Shown here piece by piece: positions 24,585-33,797 of a stretch of DNA of 64,000 bases; position 1 is the first letter of the stretch; each line of letters starts with the position of its first letter. The notes under the pieces are model-generated. The model worked only from the letters and a program-made list of their open reading frames with translations, was not told the DNA's origin and did not search any database. The stretch covers positions 5,022,001 to 5,086,000 of the forward strand of contig NZ_CP150300.1 in assembly GCF_037991315.1 (NCBI RefSeq), in the 5' to 3' direction. Origin of the DNA: Paenibacillus sp. FSL H8-0079. Lineage in GTDB: Bacteria > Bacillota > Bacilli > Paenibacillales > Paenibacillaceae. The position numbers were made by a program, and so were the translations under genes.

Positions 24585-26633
24585 TCAGGAATTCGAATAC
24601 ATCACCGTTATAGATAAAGCATTCACAGTCACCTGTCCGTCCTGCACGATACGTATCGCATCGACATCGGCTTTCCCTTCCTCTACGACCACATTCCATG
24701 TCCCTGTGGGAACAGAGACGGTACGGGTTTCTTTTGCAGCATTATAGATGACGACAATGCGTTCCCATGAATCGCTGACGGCCGCACCTTCCAATTCATA
24801 GGCTAGTACACCATTACCTTTTTCAAGAAGACGAACATGCTTCTCGATCTCTTCCCGTGTACGAAGTCGAAAAGCTGGATGCTCTCGCCGAAGACGGATC
24901 AGCCCACGATAATAGTCAAACACCGGCTTGAACTGTCGCTTTTGCTCCCAATGAATGGCATTGACTACGTCCCCACTCTGATGGCTGTTGGCATCCCCAT
25001 ATTTGCTGCGAAGCAGCTCATCTCCAGCCGCGATCAGAGGGACACCCTGGGAGGTTAGCACGATACCATTGGCAAGCAGACAACGCCTAACCGTCTCATT
25101 CTCCAGAATGTGTTCTGGATCGATCTGCAGGTAAGGCTTCGCCTTCTCTACAGCCTCTTCCACACTTTTGCATCCGCGGATACTTCCATCCTCGTTATAG
25201 GTGAGGAAATTCAGCGTATCGTGTAGTCCTTGTGTATGTGCGACTTTGTCCCACAGGTTGAGATTATCATGCACCGTTACATAATTAATGGTTTCGGATG
25301 GGCCATCCGCAAAATCATCGATGGCTCCCCGTACGCCTGTCCACAATTCGCCTTCTTTCCCGTCCGCGCCCGTCGCAAATCCCGTCCCGGTTCCATCGCT
25401 GTCTCCCTTGATCACTCCGCGGAAATTGTCGTTAAACACGGCGAAACCAGCACCGCGCTGCACTCCTTTAAGAGTCATATCATCTCCAAGCGGTGAATCC
25501 AGTGCCCCCCATGGTTCACCATACAGCAATACGGATGGGGATACTTCGGCGTGTAACTCCGCTGCAAGCTGTTTCATCGTAGTGGTGTCCATCAGGCCCA
25601 TCAGGTCAAATCGAAAACCATCCACATGATACTCCTCTGCCCAGTAACGCACCGAATCGATAATGAACTTGCGAACCATGGCACGTTCAGTAGCCACCTC
25701 GTTGCCCGTACCTGAACCATTGCTATATGTCCCATCGGCATTTTGGCGATAGTAGTAACCTGGTACCAGTTTTTCAAACGAGCTGCCTGCCGTATCAAAC
25801 GTATGATTATATACGACATCCATAATGACACCTATTCCCTTGTTATGAAGGGCTTGTACCATTGACTTGAACTCACGAATTCGTATCTCCGGATCATCCG
25901 CGCGTGAGGCATAGGAACCTTCCGGGACATTGTAATGAAGTGGATCATATCCCCAGTTATAGTTGGAGGCATCAGACGTATCACCATCCACCCTTGATTC
26001 ATCCACCGTCGCAAAATCAAATACAGGCAGCAGATGCACATGAGTAATCCCCAGTTCAACCAAATGATCAATCCCCAACGTATTGCCATCTGAATCGTGC
26101 AGACCCGTCTCGGTAAAAGCCATGTATTTGCCTTTATTCGTTATGCCAGATGATGAGTGAATGGAAAAATCACGCACATGCAACTCGTATAAGACTGCAT
26201 CTACAGGACTAATCAATTCAGGGCGAACATCCTCACTCCATCCAAGCGGATCTGTCTGCTCCAGTCTTACAATTACACCCATTTCTCCGTTCATGGTCAC
26301 CGCTCGTGCGTATGGATCTACAGCAGTAGTTGAATGTCCATCTTCAAAAGTAGGCTTGTACATGTAACGGTAGCTACTTAAATCGCCCTCCAGTTTGAGA
26401 ACCCAGACGCCTTGTTCTTTTTTTCGCATGGGTAACGTCTGCTGTTTCAGTCGATTGGGCTCTTCCTCCGGGCTTCCGCCTGTCAAAGGTGGGTACAAAA
26501 GAAGTTCCATCTGAACAGCTAACGGTGACCAGACTTTGAAAAGACAGCCATGTGCTTCTAATGTGACACCCAGATCTCTTCCTTCGTATGTATCTTCTGA
26601 AAACAATAGTTCCTGCTTATCCTCTTCAATCAT
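24585..26633 (-). CDS. Type I pullulanase (short form)
   Basis: The 682-residue enzyme has an N-terminal CBM48-like domain and a GH13 barrel with YNWGYDP, DGFRFDLM (nucleophile), YGEPW (acid/base) and TVHDN. It debranches alpha-1,6 linkages in alpha-glucans and is probably cytosolic, as no signal peptide is seen. It ends soon after the barrel's C-terminal beta domain and lacks the Ig-like and PUD regions of the downstream paralogue. ATG 26633 follows GAGAGGGG; the longer frame upstream is hydrophobic but has no ribosome binding site. The two enzymes may handle imported or stored glucans. Confidence 0.93.
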   Translation of the reverse strand: MIEEDKQELLFSEDTYEGRDLGVTLEAHGCLFKVWSPLAVQMELLLYPPLTGGSPEEEPNRLKQQTLPMRKKEQGVWVLKLEGDLSSYRYMYKPTFEDGHSTTAVDPYARAVTMNGEMGVIVRLEQTDPLGWSEDVRPELISPVDAVLYELHVRDFSIHSSSGITNKGKYMAFTETGLHDSDGNTLGIDHLVELGITHVHLLPVFDFATVDESRVDGDTSDASNYNWGYDPLHYNVPEGSYASRADDPEIRIREFKSMVQALHNKGIGVIMDVVYNHTFDTAGSSFEKLVPGYYYRQNADGTYSNGSGTGNEVATERAMVRKFIIDSVRYWAEEYHVDGFRFDLMGLMDTTTMKQLAAELHAEVSPSVLLYGEPWGALDSPLGDDMTLKGVQRGAGFAVFNDNFRGVIKGDSDGTGTGFATGADGKEGELWTGVRGAIDDFADGPSETINYVTVHDNLNLWDKVAHTQGLHDTLNFLTYNEDGSIRGCKSVEEAVEKAKPYLQIDPEHILENETVRRCLLANGIVLTSQGVPLIAAGDELLRSKYGDANSHQSGDVVNAIHWEQKRQFKPVFDYYRGLIRLRREHPAFRLRTREEIEKHVRLLEKGNGVLAYELEGAAVSDSWERIVVIYNAAKETRTVSVPTGTWNVVVEEGKADVDAIRIVQDGQVTVNALSITVMYSNS

Positions 26634-26746
26634 GTGTGTTGTTCCCCTCTCGTTGAAAAAATTAATGAATGGATGGAACGAGTGCCTCTTACCTTTATAC
26701 CCGTTCTGCTGACCAACCATAATCCAAATCACGCAAAAGAAGACAA

Positions 26747-26770
26747 ACGTCATGTGGATTCACATCACGT
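26747..26770 (-). terminator. Weak terminator of the SLH/secreted-protein operon
   Basis: ACGTCATGTG and CACATCACGT form a stem with one mismatch and a four-base loop. On the minus strand it is followed by TTGTCTTCTTTTG. It lies 30 bases after the stop codon at 26802. Confidence 0.45.
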
Positions 26771-26801
26771 CTGCCTTCATTAGGGGTAAGACGATGTCTC
26801 T

Positions 26802-29800
26802 CTAATGCGGTACCTGGGATTGGAAATCATTGCGGCTGGATTGATGGGCGTGGTACAAAACCACATCCCCATCTTGCATCGGCCAGCTTCTACCCTGACC
26901 ATCTACGGGGCTGTTATCGAAACCCTCCATCTGCCATTGATTCATCAACGGGGCATGAATATATTGCAGGTGCGGTGCATTCGTATTGCCGCTGCGCAAT
27001 GTTTCGATATTGAAGTTAACCACGATGTAACCGTCCCTCAGAAATACCTTTTCCTTCTCATCCAACTGATTTTGTCTGGCGAGCAGTTCTAGATTGGTTC
27101 CTTTGGGGACAGCATATACATCCGCTGGCAAGCTATATTCGCCATACCAGCGCTGAATCGCTGCATTCGCCCGATCTACATTAACCCCAAATGGAATATC
27201 TGTTTTTGGACCAATGAGTGTACGGATCTGTGAAGGAAGAATCATCCAGTCATAACGGCCTACCCACGTTTTATGATGAGAGGTCTGATCCACGAAACGC
27301 ACCATATGTTCCGCCATTGTACCCTGATTGCGTTCCTCCTCCGACAGTTCATAGGTATACTGATAACGTGCTGTATCACCTAACTCCATACCGGGTACAT
27401 TCCGCAACCGTGAGTTCAGGACAACAAAGCGTTTTTCTAAATCTTGTGCCGATCCGATACGAATGAGTCGTTCCTGTCCTCGATGGTAGTATAAATCCAC
27501 TCCTTGCCGGGTGGTGCCATCTTTGCTCACAAAAGAGAACGTCGGCGTGATTCGGATACCATCCTGTTTCCCAAACATATTACCCTTGGTCTTCAGGTCA
27601 AACTTGAAATGGTAACCGGTCTTCAACGCTGCATTTCGAAAACCCTGTACCGGATGACTGCCAGGACGAATGGGAAGTACATAGGGAGCCAAGTTACCTC
27701 GGGGATCTCCGTCAATACTATTACCTCCGGTCCAGTAGCTCACACCTGTTGGTTCCGGGCTGCCCATCCGCTTGCGGAACACATTCTCCCAGTTGTAGTC
27801 TGAAATATCGGTGATATGAAAATCATACAATCGTCCGATGACTTCCACAGCAACGGTATCTGCTGCGACATGATGGGTCAGATTCGTGTTCGCATCCTGT
27901 TGTTCCGTAAAGTTTGCAGGTGCATTTTCGGCGATATTACGGAACTCGATCTGGTAATTCCCCTCATCTATCCATACCGGGAGATAAAAAGGGGTGTCCA
28001 ACTGATTTACCGGAATATCCACCCATGTCATGGCCGGAATAAACTGACTTCTGGCACCGTTATAGACATCGAATGGGAAACGAACCTGTTTGATCCGAAA
28101 ATATTTTGCATAATCACGGTTTCCATAACCAGGGTAACTCGCTGCATCCAAATGTTGACCTGAGGTAGGTATCCGCACTAGGAATGGGCGCTCTAGAATA
28201 AGTGCAGCCCTGGTCGGATCAGGCGTGGTCTTCTGGTTATGCGGCTGATCATCTGACACCCAGGCATAGTTCACAACCGGAGTATGTACCGTCACCGAGT
28301 TGATACCCAGAATGGGAAACTTCTGATCCTGCCCTCCGTTAATATTGCCAGGCTGCAGTCCATATGTAATCTCACCCGTGGTCGGCTGGTTAGCTTTGTT
28401 TATCAATGTGTTCTTGATCGTCAGCCGGTTCTGGTACAGAACATCGTCTTCAATCATGCCAGGCAGCGGGATCGTGCCAGGTCTTGGAGCTGTTTTCTCC
28501 ACTGGAGCAGGGTCCATAATCGTCGCTCCATTGAAGGTTACCTTATCGTTATTAACGGTGTTCTCTCTAACTTCCGCTTCAGCTTCAGATTGAAACAATG
28601 ACGTTTCATCTGGCGTAGGCGGTTCAGTCGAACCACCCGGAACCCCTTGGATGCCAAGATCAATTTCTCGACATGGAGCAGGTTTCACATGATTGGTAAC
28701 CGCAGGATCCATAGCCGATTGCAAAGCCGGTGGAGTATATGCATTGGGCGTCAGGGTCACGGTATCACCATATCCACCTAGCGCATAGTTAGATACCTTG
28801 GCTTCATTTAACTTGTATACCTCCAGGTTATCGATCTGCCAATAGCTATATGTCCGTGTTACTCGCATAGCCTTGTCACCAGGAACATCAAGTTCTCTGG
28901 GCTCAGGAGGTGTTCCTGGATCACCCTCACCACGGGAAGGTCTTCCGGGGATCGTCCAGGTTTTATGATAAACCTTCTTCACATTCACGGTATAAGTCAC
29001 CGTTCCTGTCATGTTAACCCAACGATGCTGGAACAGATATCCCTTAGCCAACACATTGGCATAGAGATCTTCGGAAGTTGGAATACCACGAGTGACATCA
29101 AACTTCTCAGCTCCCCGATCGTCTGCCTTCAGCACGCCTTGAACAGATGGGTCCATGACTGATGCTTCAATCACCGTACCTCTACTAGGTGGACTGATGG
29201 TCACAGGGCATGCGTTCGCAGGGTCTCCACCCGGATCACCACCATTACCGCCTCCTCCATTATCCGTGCAGTCCTTTACTTCAAGCACTTGAGTACCCTC
29301 TTCATCCAGTTGCTGGGCAGGATCAAGAAAATGAGCCTTGATAGTTGTGCTACCCACGATCCCTTTCGTCGTGATTTTACCATCTGCGCCGATCGTTGCC
29401 ACAGCCGTATTCGAGCTCTGCCACGTCAATTTGGGATGAGCCGTCAGTTTATGAACAGAGCGATCCGGTTTGGTTAAAACCGCTTCCGCCTGTAGGGGTG
29501 TGGTATTGGCTTTGCAAGCGTTCGGCAAATTCACCACGAGTCCTGGCTCAGACGTAACGGTTATGGTGGCTGTATCCGAGATAAGGTATGTACCATTGTT
29601 CCAGATGGCACGCACAGTGACCGTGCCCGGACTTTCGGCTTTTAACATGCCTGTTTTGAGCTCTATACTCGCAATCGTCTCGTCAGAGGAAAACCATTTG
29701 ATCTCCGTTTCCCTGCGGGATACGTCGATGCCCTCATTAAAGTCTGTTTCGCCATAGTTTTTGGTTTTCACCAGGGCTTCCATCTGCTGAGTTTGACCTG

Positions 29801-30473
29801 TGGTAAGAGTAGTATCTGGCGTTACATCGATTTCTTTTTCTTCAACCAGATCGCCTTCCCAAATGATATCCGTAGGCGTGAAATAAGAAACATTGTATTT
29901 AGGACAGCCCGCTGTTGTTTGTCCACCATTTGCGAATGGACTCTTGTCAGTTGGTATGTGGTACCCTCCAGTAATCGTTCTTATTGCAACAATTGTTGAA
30001 GGAAAAGGTGGGGTAGGGTCTCCCACACCAGTATATGAATCTTGATCTGCTCTTCCCTGATAATTAACATCATGGATTCGGACATTAAGTATGCTTGAGA
30101 CTTCGACTCGTCTGGAATTATAATCAGGCCAGTTTTCTGCAGGCCATCTACTGAAATCTACACTATCCGGAACTTCTGCAGCAGCAGGAAATGGACTGGA
30201 GCAACTCCCTGCATTATTCGCATAAGTTGGTCCTCCCGCATGGTCAGCTCTAAATTGTCCGCTATCCACTTGATACCAATAAACCCCTGGCCTCCCTACA
30301 GTAGGAGTGGCCAGTATTGTGACCTTCCGAGGGTTTTTCATAGATTTAGGTCCATACTCATCTGTAGCAGCCTGAACAACGTTCAGAGGTAGGTACAATA
30401 CTAACATTAATAAAATTTGTAAAATAAATATACTCACTAAAGTAATAGCAGAAAAATAATTAAGCTTTTTCAT
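26802..30473 (-). CDS. Large secreted protein with Ig-like (BIG2) domains
   Basis: This 1223-residue protein has an N-terminal signal sequence (KKLNYFS, then a long hydrophobic stretch ending VVQAATDE). After about 210 residues come two BIG2-like Ig folds: 215-310 with VTPDTTLTTGQTQQM, and 315-400 with LTWQSSNTAVATIGADG. A Gly/Asp-rich linker (DNGGGGNGGDPGGDP) leads to about 800 residues of beta-rich sequence without a known catalytic motif. It probably acts on the cell surface or outside. The gene starts 27 bases after the SLH protein, so the two are probably made together. Similar proteins occur next to SLH proteins in Paenibacillus; I cannot name the function. Confidence 0.8.
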   Translation of the reverse strand: MKKLNYFSAITLVSIFILQILLMLVLYLPLNVVQAATDEYGPKSMKNPRKVTILATPTVGRPGVYWYQVDSGQFRADHAGGPTYANNAGSCSSPFPAAAEVPDSVDFSRWPAENWPDYNSRRVEVSSILNVRIHDVNYQGRADQDSYTGVGDPTPPFPSTIVAIRTITGGYHIPTDKSPFANGGQTTAGCPKYNVSYFTPTDIIWEGDLVEEKEIDVTPDTTLTTGQTQQMEALVKTKNYGETDFNEGIDVSRRETEIKWFSSDETIASIELKTGMLKAESPGTVTVRAIWNNGTYLISDTATITVTSEPGLVVNLPNACKANTTPLQAEAVLTKPDRSVHKLTAHPKLTWQSSNTAVATIGADGKITTKGIVGSTTIKAHFLDPAQQLDEEGTQVLEVKDCTDNGGGGNGGDPGGDPANACPVTISPPSRGTVIEASVMDPSVQGVLKADDRGAEKFDVTRGIPTSEDLYANVLAKGYLFQHRWVNMTGTVTYTVNVKKVYHKTWTIPGRPSRGEGDPGTPPEPRELDVPGDKAMRVTRTYSYWQIDNLEVYKLNEAKVSNYALGGYGDTVTLTPNAYTPPALQSAMDPAVTNHVKPAPCREIDLGIQGVPGGSTEPPTPDETSLFQSEAEAEVRENTVNNDKVTFNGATIMDPAPVEKTAPRPGTIPLPGMIEDDVLYQNRLTIKNTLINKANQPTTGEITYGLQPGNINGGQDQKFPILGINSVTVHTPVVNYAWVSDDQPHNQKTTPDPTRAALILERPFLVRIPTSGQHLDAASYPGYGNRDYAKYFRIKQVRFPFDVYNGARSQFIPAMTWVDIPVNQLDTPFYLPVWIDEGNYQIEFRNIAENAPANFTEQQDANTNLTHHVAADTVAVEVIGRLYDFHITDISDYNWENVFRKRMGSPEPTGVSYWTGGNSIDGDPRGNLAPYVLPIRPGSHPVQGFRNAALKTGYHFKFDLKTKGNMFGKQDGIRITPTFSFVSKDGTTRQGVDLYYHRGQERLIRIGSAQDLEKRFVVLNSRLRNVPGMELGDTARYQYTYELSEEERNQGTMAEHMVRFVDQTSHHKTWVGRYDWMILPSQIRTLIGPKTDIPFGVNVDRANAAIQRWYGEYSLPADVYAVPKGTNLELLARQNQLDEKEKVFLRDGYIVVNFNIETLRSGNTNAPHLQYIHAPLMNQWQMEGFDNSPVDGQGRSWPMQDGDVVLYHAHQSSRNDFQSQVPH

Positions 30474-30500
30474 TACAACTTGCTCACCATCCTGATAAGG

Positions 30501-31760
30501 CTACCTTTGAATTTTAAATTCGCCTTCTGTATCTGATTTCAAAAAATAAGACCAAGATTTATTTCTTAAAGTTGATGTAGTCCAAAATCTTTTCTGTAAT
30601 CCTTTTTTTATAAGCTCACCTGAGTCCATAGGTATTGTCACATTACTTTGTTTCTTAGCCAAGTCTAAATCAAGACGATTGAATTGTATTAACGAATCCG
30701 AAAGCCCCTGGTTAAATGTAATTAAATTCGAGTTTTCTAAGTTAGATGTAAATGACACATCTGCAAAAGTTCTATAGGAACCACTTGCGTATTTTTCCGG
30801 AAGAAAGAGCTTCGCGTAAATACCCTTCGGCTTATTTTGAGTAGCGTCTACAACGATAAAACGATGAATTTTTAATAACCCCGATTTATTGCTTAAATTG
30901 ATATTCCCTTTCGATAAATCAGATATCATGACTGAACCTGAACTATATTTATAATTACTAATCGTCGTTAAATTCGTCCCCGTCGTGCCAACCTCTCTCA
31001 TCTCATTCAGGTCACTGTACTTCCCGGCATCCGTGCCCTCCACGTCCATATAACGCAGTAAAATGGCCGATACTTCTGCACGAGTAGTGGAATCCGCTGG
31101 TTTTAATGTCCCATCCTGAAATCCACCCACAATGCCTGTCCCACGAACAAGGGCAAGATACGGAATCTGCTCCGCACGAATGGTGCCGTGGTTCACTTCC
31201 GGTGTAGGAAGCAGCGTATTTTTTGTATCGTTAAAAGCATCCTGGAAGCTGCTCCCGGACTTGATCAGTCCATTGGCAATCCACTTCATCATCTCGTAAC
31301 GTGTCAGCTCCGCATTCGGATTGAACCCTTTGGCGTAATCACCCGCGTTAATGAATCCTTGTCCGACAAGCTGGCTAACCGCCGCTTCAGACCAATGTCC
31401 CTTGAGATCGGAGAATGGATTTTGCCCCTCTACCGTTTCCAATCCAGTCGCACGGGCAAGTATGGTCGCATATTCCCCACGCGTGATTTTGCCATTGGGA
31501 CGAAATGTTCCGTCTTGATAGCCAGAGATCAGATTTTTTTCATAAGCTTTGGTAATCGTCGCTTGAGCCCAGTGGCCTTTAATATCCTTGAACTTGCTAA
31601 GGGCAGTGTCACTCGTCCCCGATGCAGCTGTTACTGTTGATGTCAAATATCCAGGTCCAACAGGAAATATTGTGCCTGCCAATACAGCTGTCGTTAACAA
31701 CCCGACGATCCAACCGTTCCGTTTTTTCTTCTTCTCGTATCCTTCAATCTGCTTCTTCAA
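30501..31760 (-). CDS. S-layer homology (SLH) domain protein
   Basis: The protein has about 419 residues. A basic N-terminus (KKQIEGYEKKKKRNG) and hydrophobic stretch make up a signal peptide. Three SLH domains follow (about 60-245), with the marks FKDIKGHWAQATI, YQDGTFRPNGKITRGEYA, FSDLKGHWSEAAV and FQDGTLKPADSTTRAE. SLH domains bind pyruvylated secondary cell-wall polymers, so the protein should be fixed to the wall. The C-terminal 170 residues have no recognised domain. AGGAG favours TTG 31760 over the very close GTG 31769. It is upstream of, and probably co-transcribed with, the 1223-residue secreted protein. Confidence 0.9.
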   Translation of the reverse strand: MKKQIEGYEKKKKRNGWIVGLLTTAVLAGTIFPVGPGYLTSTVTAASGTSDTALSKFKDIKGHWAQATITKAYEKNLISGYQDGTFRPNGKITRGEYATILARATGLETVEGQNPFSDLKGHWSEAAVSQLVGQGFINAGDYAKGFNPNAELTRYEMMKWIANGLIKSGSSFQDAFNDTKNTLLPTPEVNHGTIRAEQIPYLALVRGTGIVGGFQDGTLKPADSTTRAEVSAILLRYMDVEGTDAGKYSDLNEMREVGTTGTNLTTISNYKYSSGSVMISDLSKGNINLSNKSGLLKIHRFIVVDATQNKPKGIYAKLFLPEKYASGSYRTFADVSFTSNLENSNLITFNQGLSDSLIQFNRLDLDLAKKQSNVTIPMDSGELIKKGLQKRFWTTSTLRNKSWSYFLKSDTEGEFKIQR

Positions 31761-31769
31761 TCTACTCAC

Positions 31770-31967
31770 GCTCCTATGTACCTTAGTATGGGGGTGCTTT
31801 GCTTAGTCAGCCTAGTTACTTCTCTCCACAACAAAAACCTAAATTTGCCATAATAATCAATATTCTACCATGTCGAACTAGGCTATTGGTATCATTTTTC
31901 GTCCGTCCCCATCACTTCAAGGCGTGCATCGCTCCTTCCATAGGCCCACTTCATTCGCTTAAAACAC
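31770..31967. other. Upstream region of the SLH operon
   Basis: This AT-rich stretch should hold the operon's promoter. I see no convincing -35/-10 pair, gene or repeat. Confidence 0.3.
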
Positions 31968-32002
31968 AAAAAAAGGCCATGAATCCGCAGATTCATAGCC
32001 TT
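31968..32002 (-). terminator. Terminator of the ABC importer operon
   Basis: On the minus strand AAGGCTATGAATC pairs with GATTCATGGCCTT across a four-base loop, followed by TTTTTTTG. It lies about 100 bases after the stop codon at 32107. Confidence 0.88.
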
Positions 32003-32106
32003 ATGCTTTAAGGGTGTGGTCTTTCTTATGATATTGGAAAATGAACTCACTCATAGAATAAACTATATCATTCCATTTGATCAACCCTTTTTTATTCCAA
32101 TCAGTT

Positions 32107-33618
32107 TTATTTTCCGTTTAATTCCTTGTAGGATGCTTCCAATTCCGTGATCAATTGATCACCACCGGCTTTTCTCCAGCCTGCGATTTCCTGCTCCCAA
32201 CCTGCATCATCGATTTTGCCCATAATGTACTTGGTCTGCGCATCCCAGATCATCTGATCCAGCTCCTGGCCACGCTCAGTATAGATCGCCGAAGACAATG
32301 TGAGTGCAGGATTGGCAATGGCGTACTGCTCATTCTCACGTGCCATCTTCGTCCCCTTCATGCCAATCGGGACATCGACCAGTTCAGGTACGTTGTACCC
32401 TTCAATGCTTAACAGATTATCCCGGTATGGCTTCACTTCACGCTGATAAGCGTCAAAATCCTTAAGTTCGGTTTTCCCATCCGCAGTCTTGGTGTAGTGC
32501 ACATCGAGCAATCCACGGAGCTGCAACGCGCTCAATTCCTCATCCATCAACTGATCCAGGAACGTGAGAACCTGCTTCAATTGCTCCTCATCCGTAACGG
32601 ACGCCTTCGGGATGACCAGCATTCCATAGTTTCCTGGCTCCCCGGCGATTCGGATACCATCGGTTCCCTGGAATGGAGCCACATCAATCTCTCCATCCGG
32701 AGCATTAGGCGTAAGCCGTTGCTGAGAGGACTTTCCGTTCTGGGCCACACCATTCAGCTTCATGCCAATCAGGCCCGAATCCATTTTTTTGTCCGCATCA
32801 GAAGGATCCAGGGCAGGGAAGTCACTATTAATTAATCCCTCGCTGAACAGTTGCTTGAAGAGTTTCATTGTGTCCACATATTCGGTGGTCAAGAACTCCG
32901 GGGTCAGTTTTCCAGCATCATCCACACCCCATTTGTTAACGCCGCCAATACTTACAGCGATCCGCGTCAGTGGGGAAGAGACACCCTCATTATACTTTTT
33001 GAATAGCAGTGCACCATACGTATCCTCTTTACCATTCCCGTCCGGGTCATCCTTACGAATGGAGCGCATCACTTCATACCAGTCATCCAGCGTTTTGGGT
33101 ATATCCAGCTTCAACGTATCAAACCAGTCCTTGCGATATACGATAGCAGTCCGTCCAATATCCCGGAAGTTCGGAATACCGTAGACCTTGCCTTCAATTT
33201 TGATATTGTTAAAATAAGCCTCGGATTGGGCAGACAGATTCTTATAATCCTTCAGGTAAGGCCCCAGTTCCCAGAACAGTCCCGTTTTGGCGGCATTAAA
33301 TGTTGTCGGCACATAATTCACTCGCATAATGGTCGGCATCTCGCCTGAAGCAACCATAACGTTCACTTTATCATCAAAAGCAGACTGCGGAATCCACTGT
33401 ACATTGACATCCGTATTCGTATATTCCTCAATCTTCTGTTCAATTCCGTTCTCCTTGGCCGGTATATCACCAACCTGCATTAAAGAGATGGAAATGGGAA
33501 GTTTACCTTCCCCTGCAGCAGGCCCTTTTTCTCCCCCGCAACCTGCAAGCAGCCCAGCGGACATTGCACCAATTACAACGATTCCGCCTAAACGGGACAT
33601 TGGACCTTTTGGACTCAT
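32107..33618 (-). CDS. ABC sugar transporter solute-binding lipoprotein (second copy)
   Basis: The 503-residue protein has a signal peptide with lipobox LLAGC and the type of extracellular solute-binding domain found with LplB/YtcP-type permeases (VVYRKDWFDTLKLDIPKT, GNYGMLVIPKASVT). It should capture an oligosaccharide outside the cell and pass it to the permeases at 36.5-38.4 kb. It is a close paralogue of the gene at 34935-36437 along its full length. ATG 33618 follows AAGGAGAG; the start at 33660 has no site. A 150-bp structured element fills the gap to the GH105 gene, so its expression may differ from that of the upstream operon genes. Confidence 0.92.
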   Translation of the reverse strand: MSPKGPMSRLGGIVVIGAMSAGLLAGCGGEKGPAAGEGKLPISISLMQVGDIPAKENGIEQKIEEYTNTDVNVQWIPQSAFDDKVNVMVASGEMPTIMRVNYVPTTFNAAKTGLFWELGPYLKDYKNLSAQSEAYFNNIKIEGKVYGIPNFRDIGRTAIVYRKDWFDTLKLDIPKTLDDWYEVMRSIRKDDPDGNGKEDTYGALLFKKYNEGVSSPLTRIAVSIGGVNKWGVDDAGKLTPEFLTTEYVDTMKLFKQLFSEGLINSDFPALDPSDADKKMDSGLIGMKLNGVAQNGKSSQQRLTPNAPDGEIDVAPFQGTDGIRIAGEPGNYGMLVIPKASVTDEEQLKQVLTFLDQLMDEELSALQLRGLLDVHYTKTADGKTELKDFDAYQREVKPYRDNLLSIEGYNVPELVDVPIGMKGTKMARENEQYAIANPALTLSSAIYTERGQELDQMIWDAQTKYIMGKIDDAGWEQEIAGWRKAGGDQLITELEASYKELNGK

Positions 33619-33645
33619 GAACCATCTCTCCTTTTGGATAAGGTT

Positions 33646-33796
33646 ATGTACATAGACCACTCCGATGACAGAACAACCTTCAGATCGCTGTTATCTCCAG
33701 ATTTTTTGATTCCCTTTTAAAAGGGGAAAATCCGGGGATAAAGGCGAACGCTTCGCTTCCTCAGATTATTTCTGCCCTCTCCGTTCTCATGTACAT
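33646..33796 (-). repeat. 150-bp structured intergenic element, copy 2 (GH105 to lipoprotein gene)
   Basis: It aligns end to end with 11054-11203. Its ends are ATGTACAT at both sides (self-complementary), where copy 1 has TTTACAC/GTGTAAA, so the ends differ in sequence but keep their pairing. The centre reads CCCTTTTAAAAGGG inside a longer imperfect hairpin. It starts right after the GH105 stop codon and ends 27 bases before the lipoprotein start codon. Confidence 0.8.
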
Positions 33797-33797
33797 G

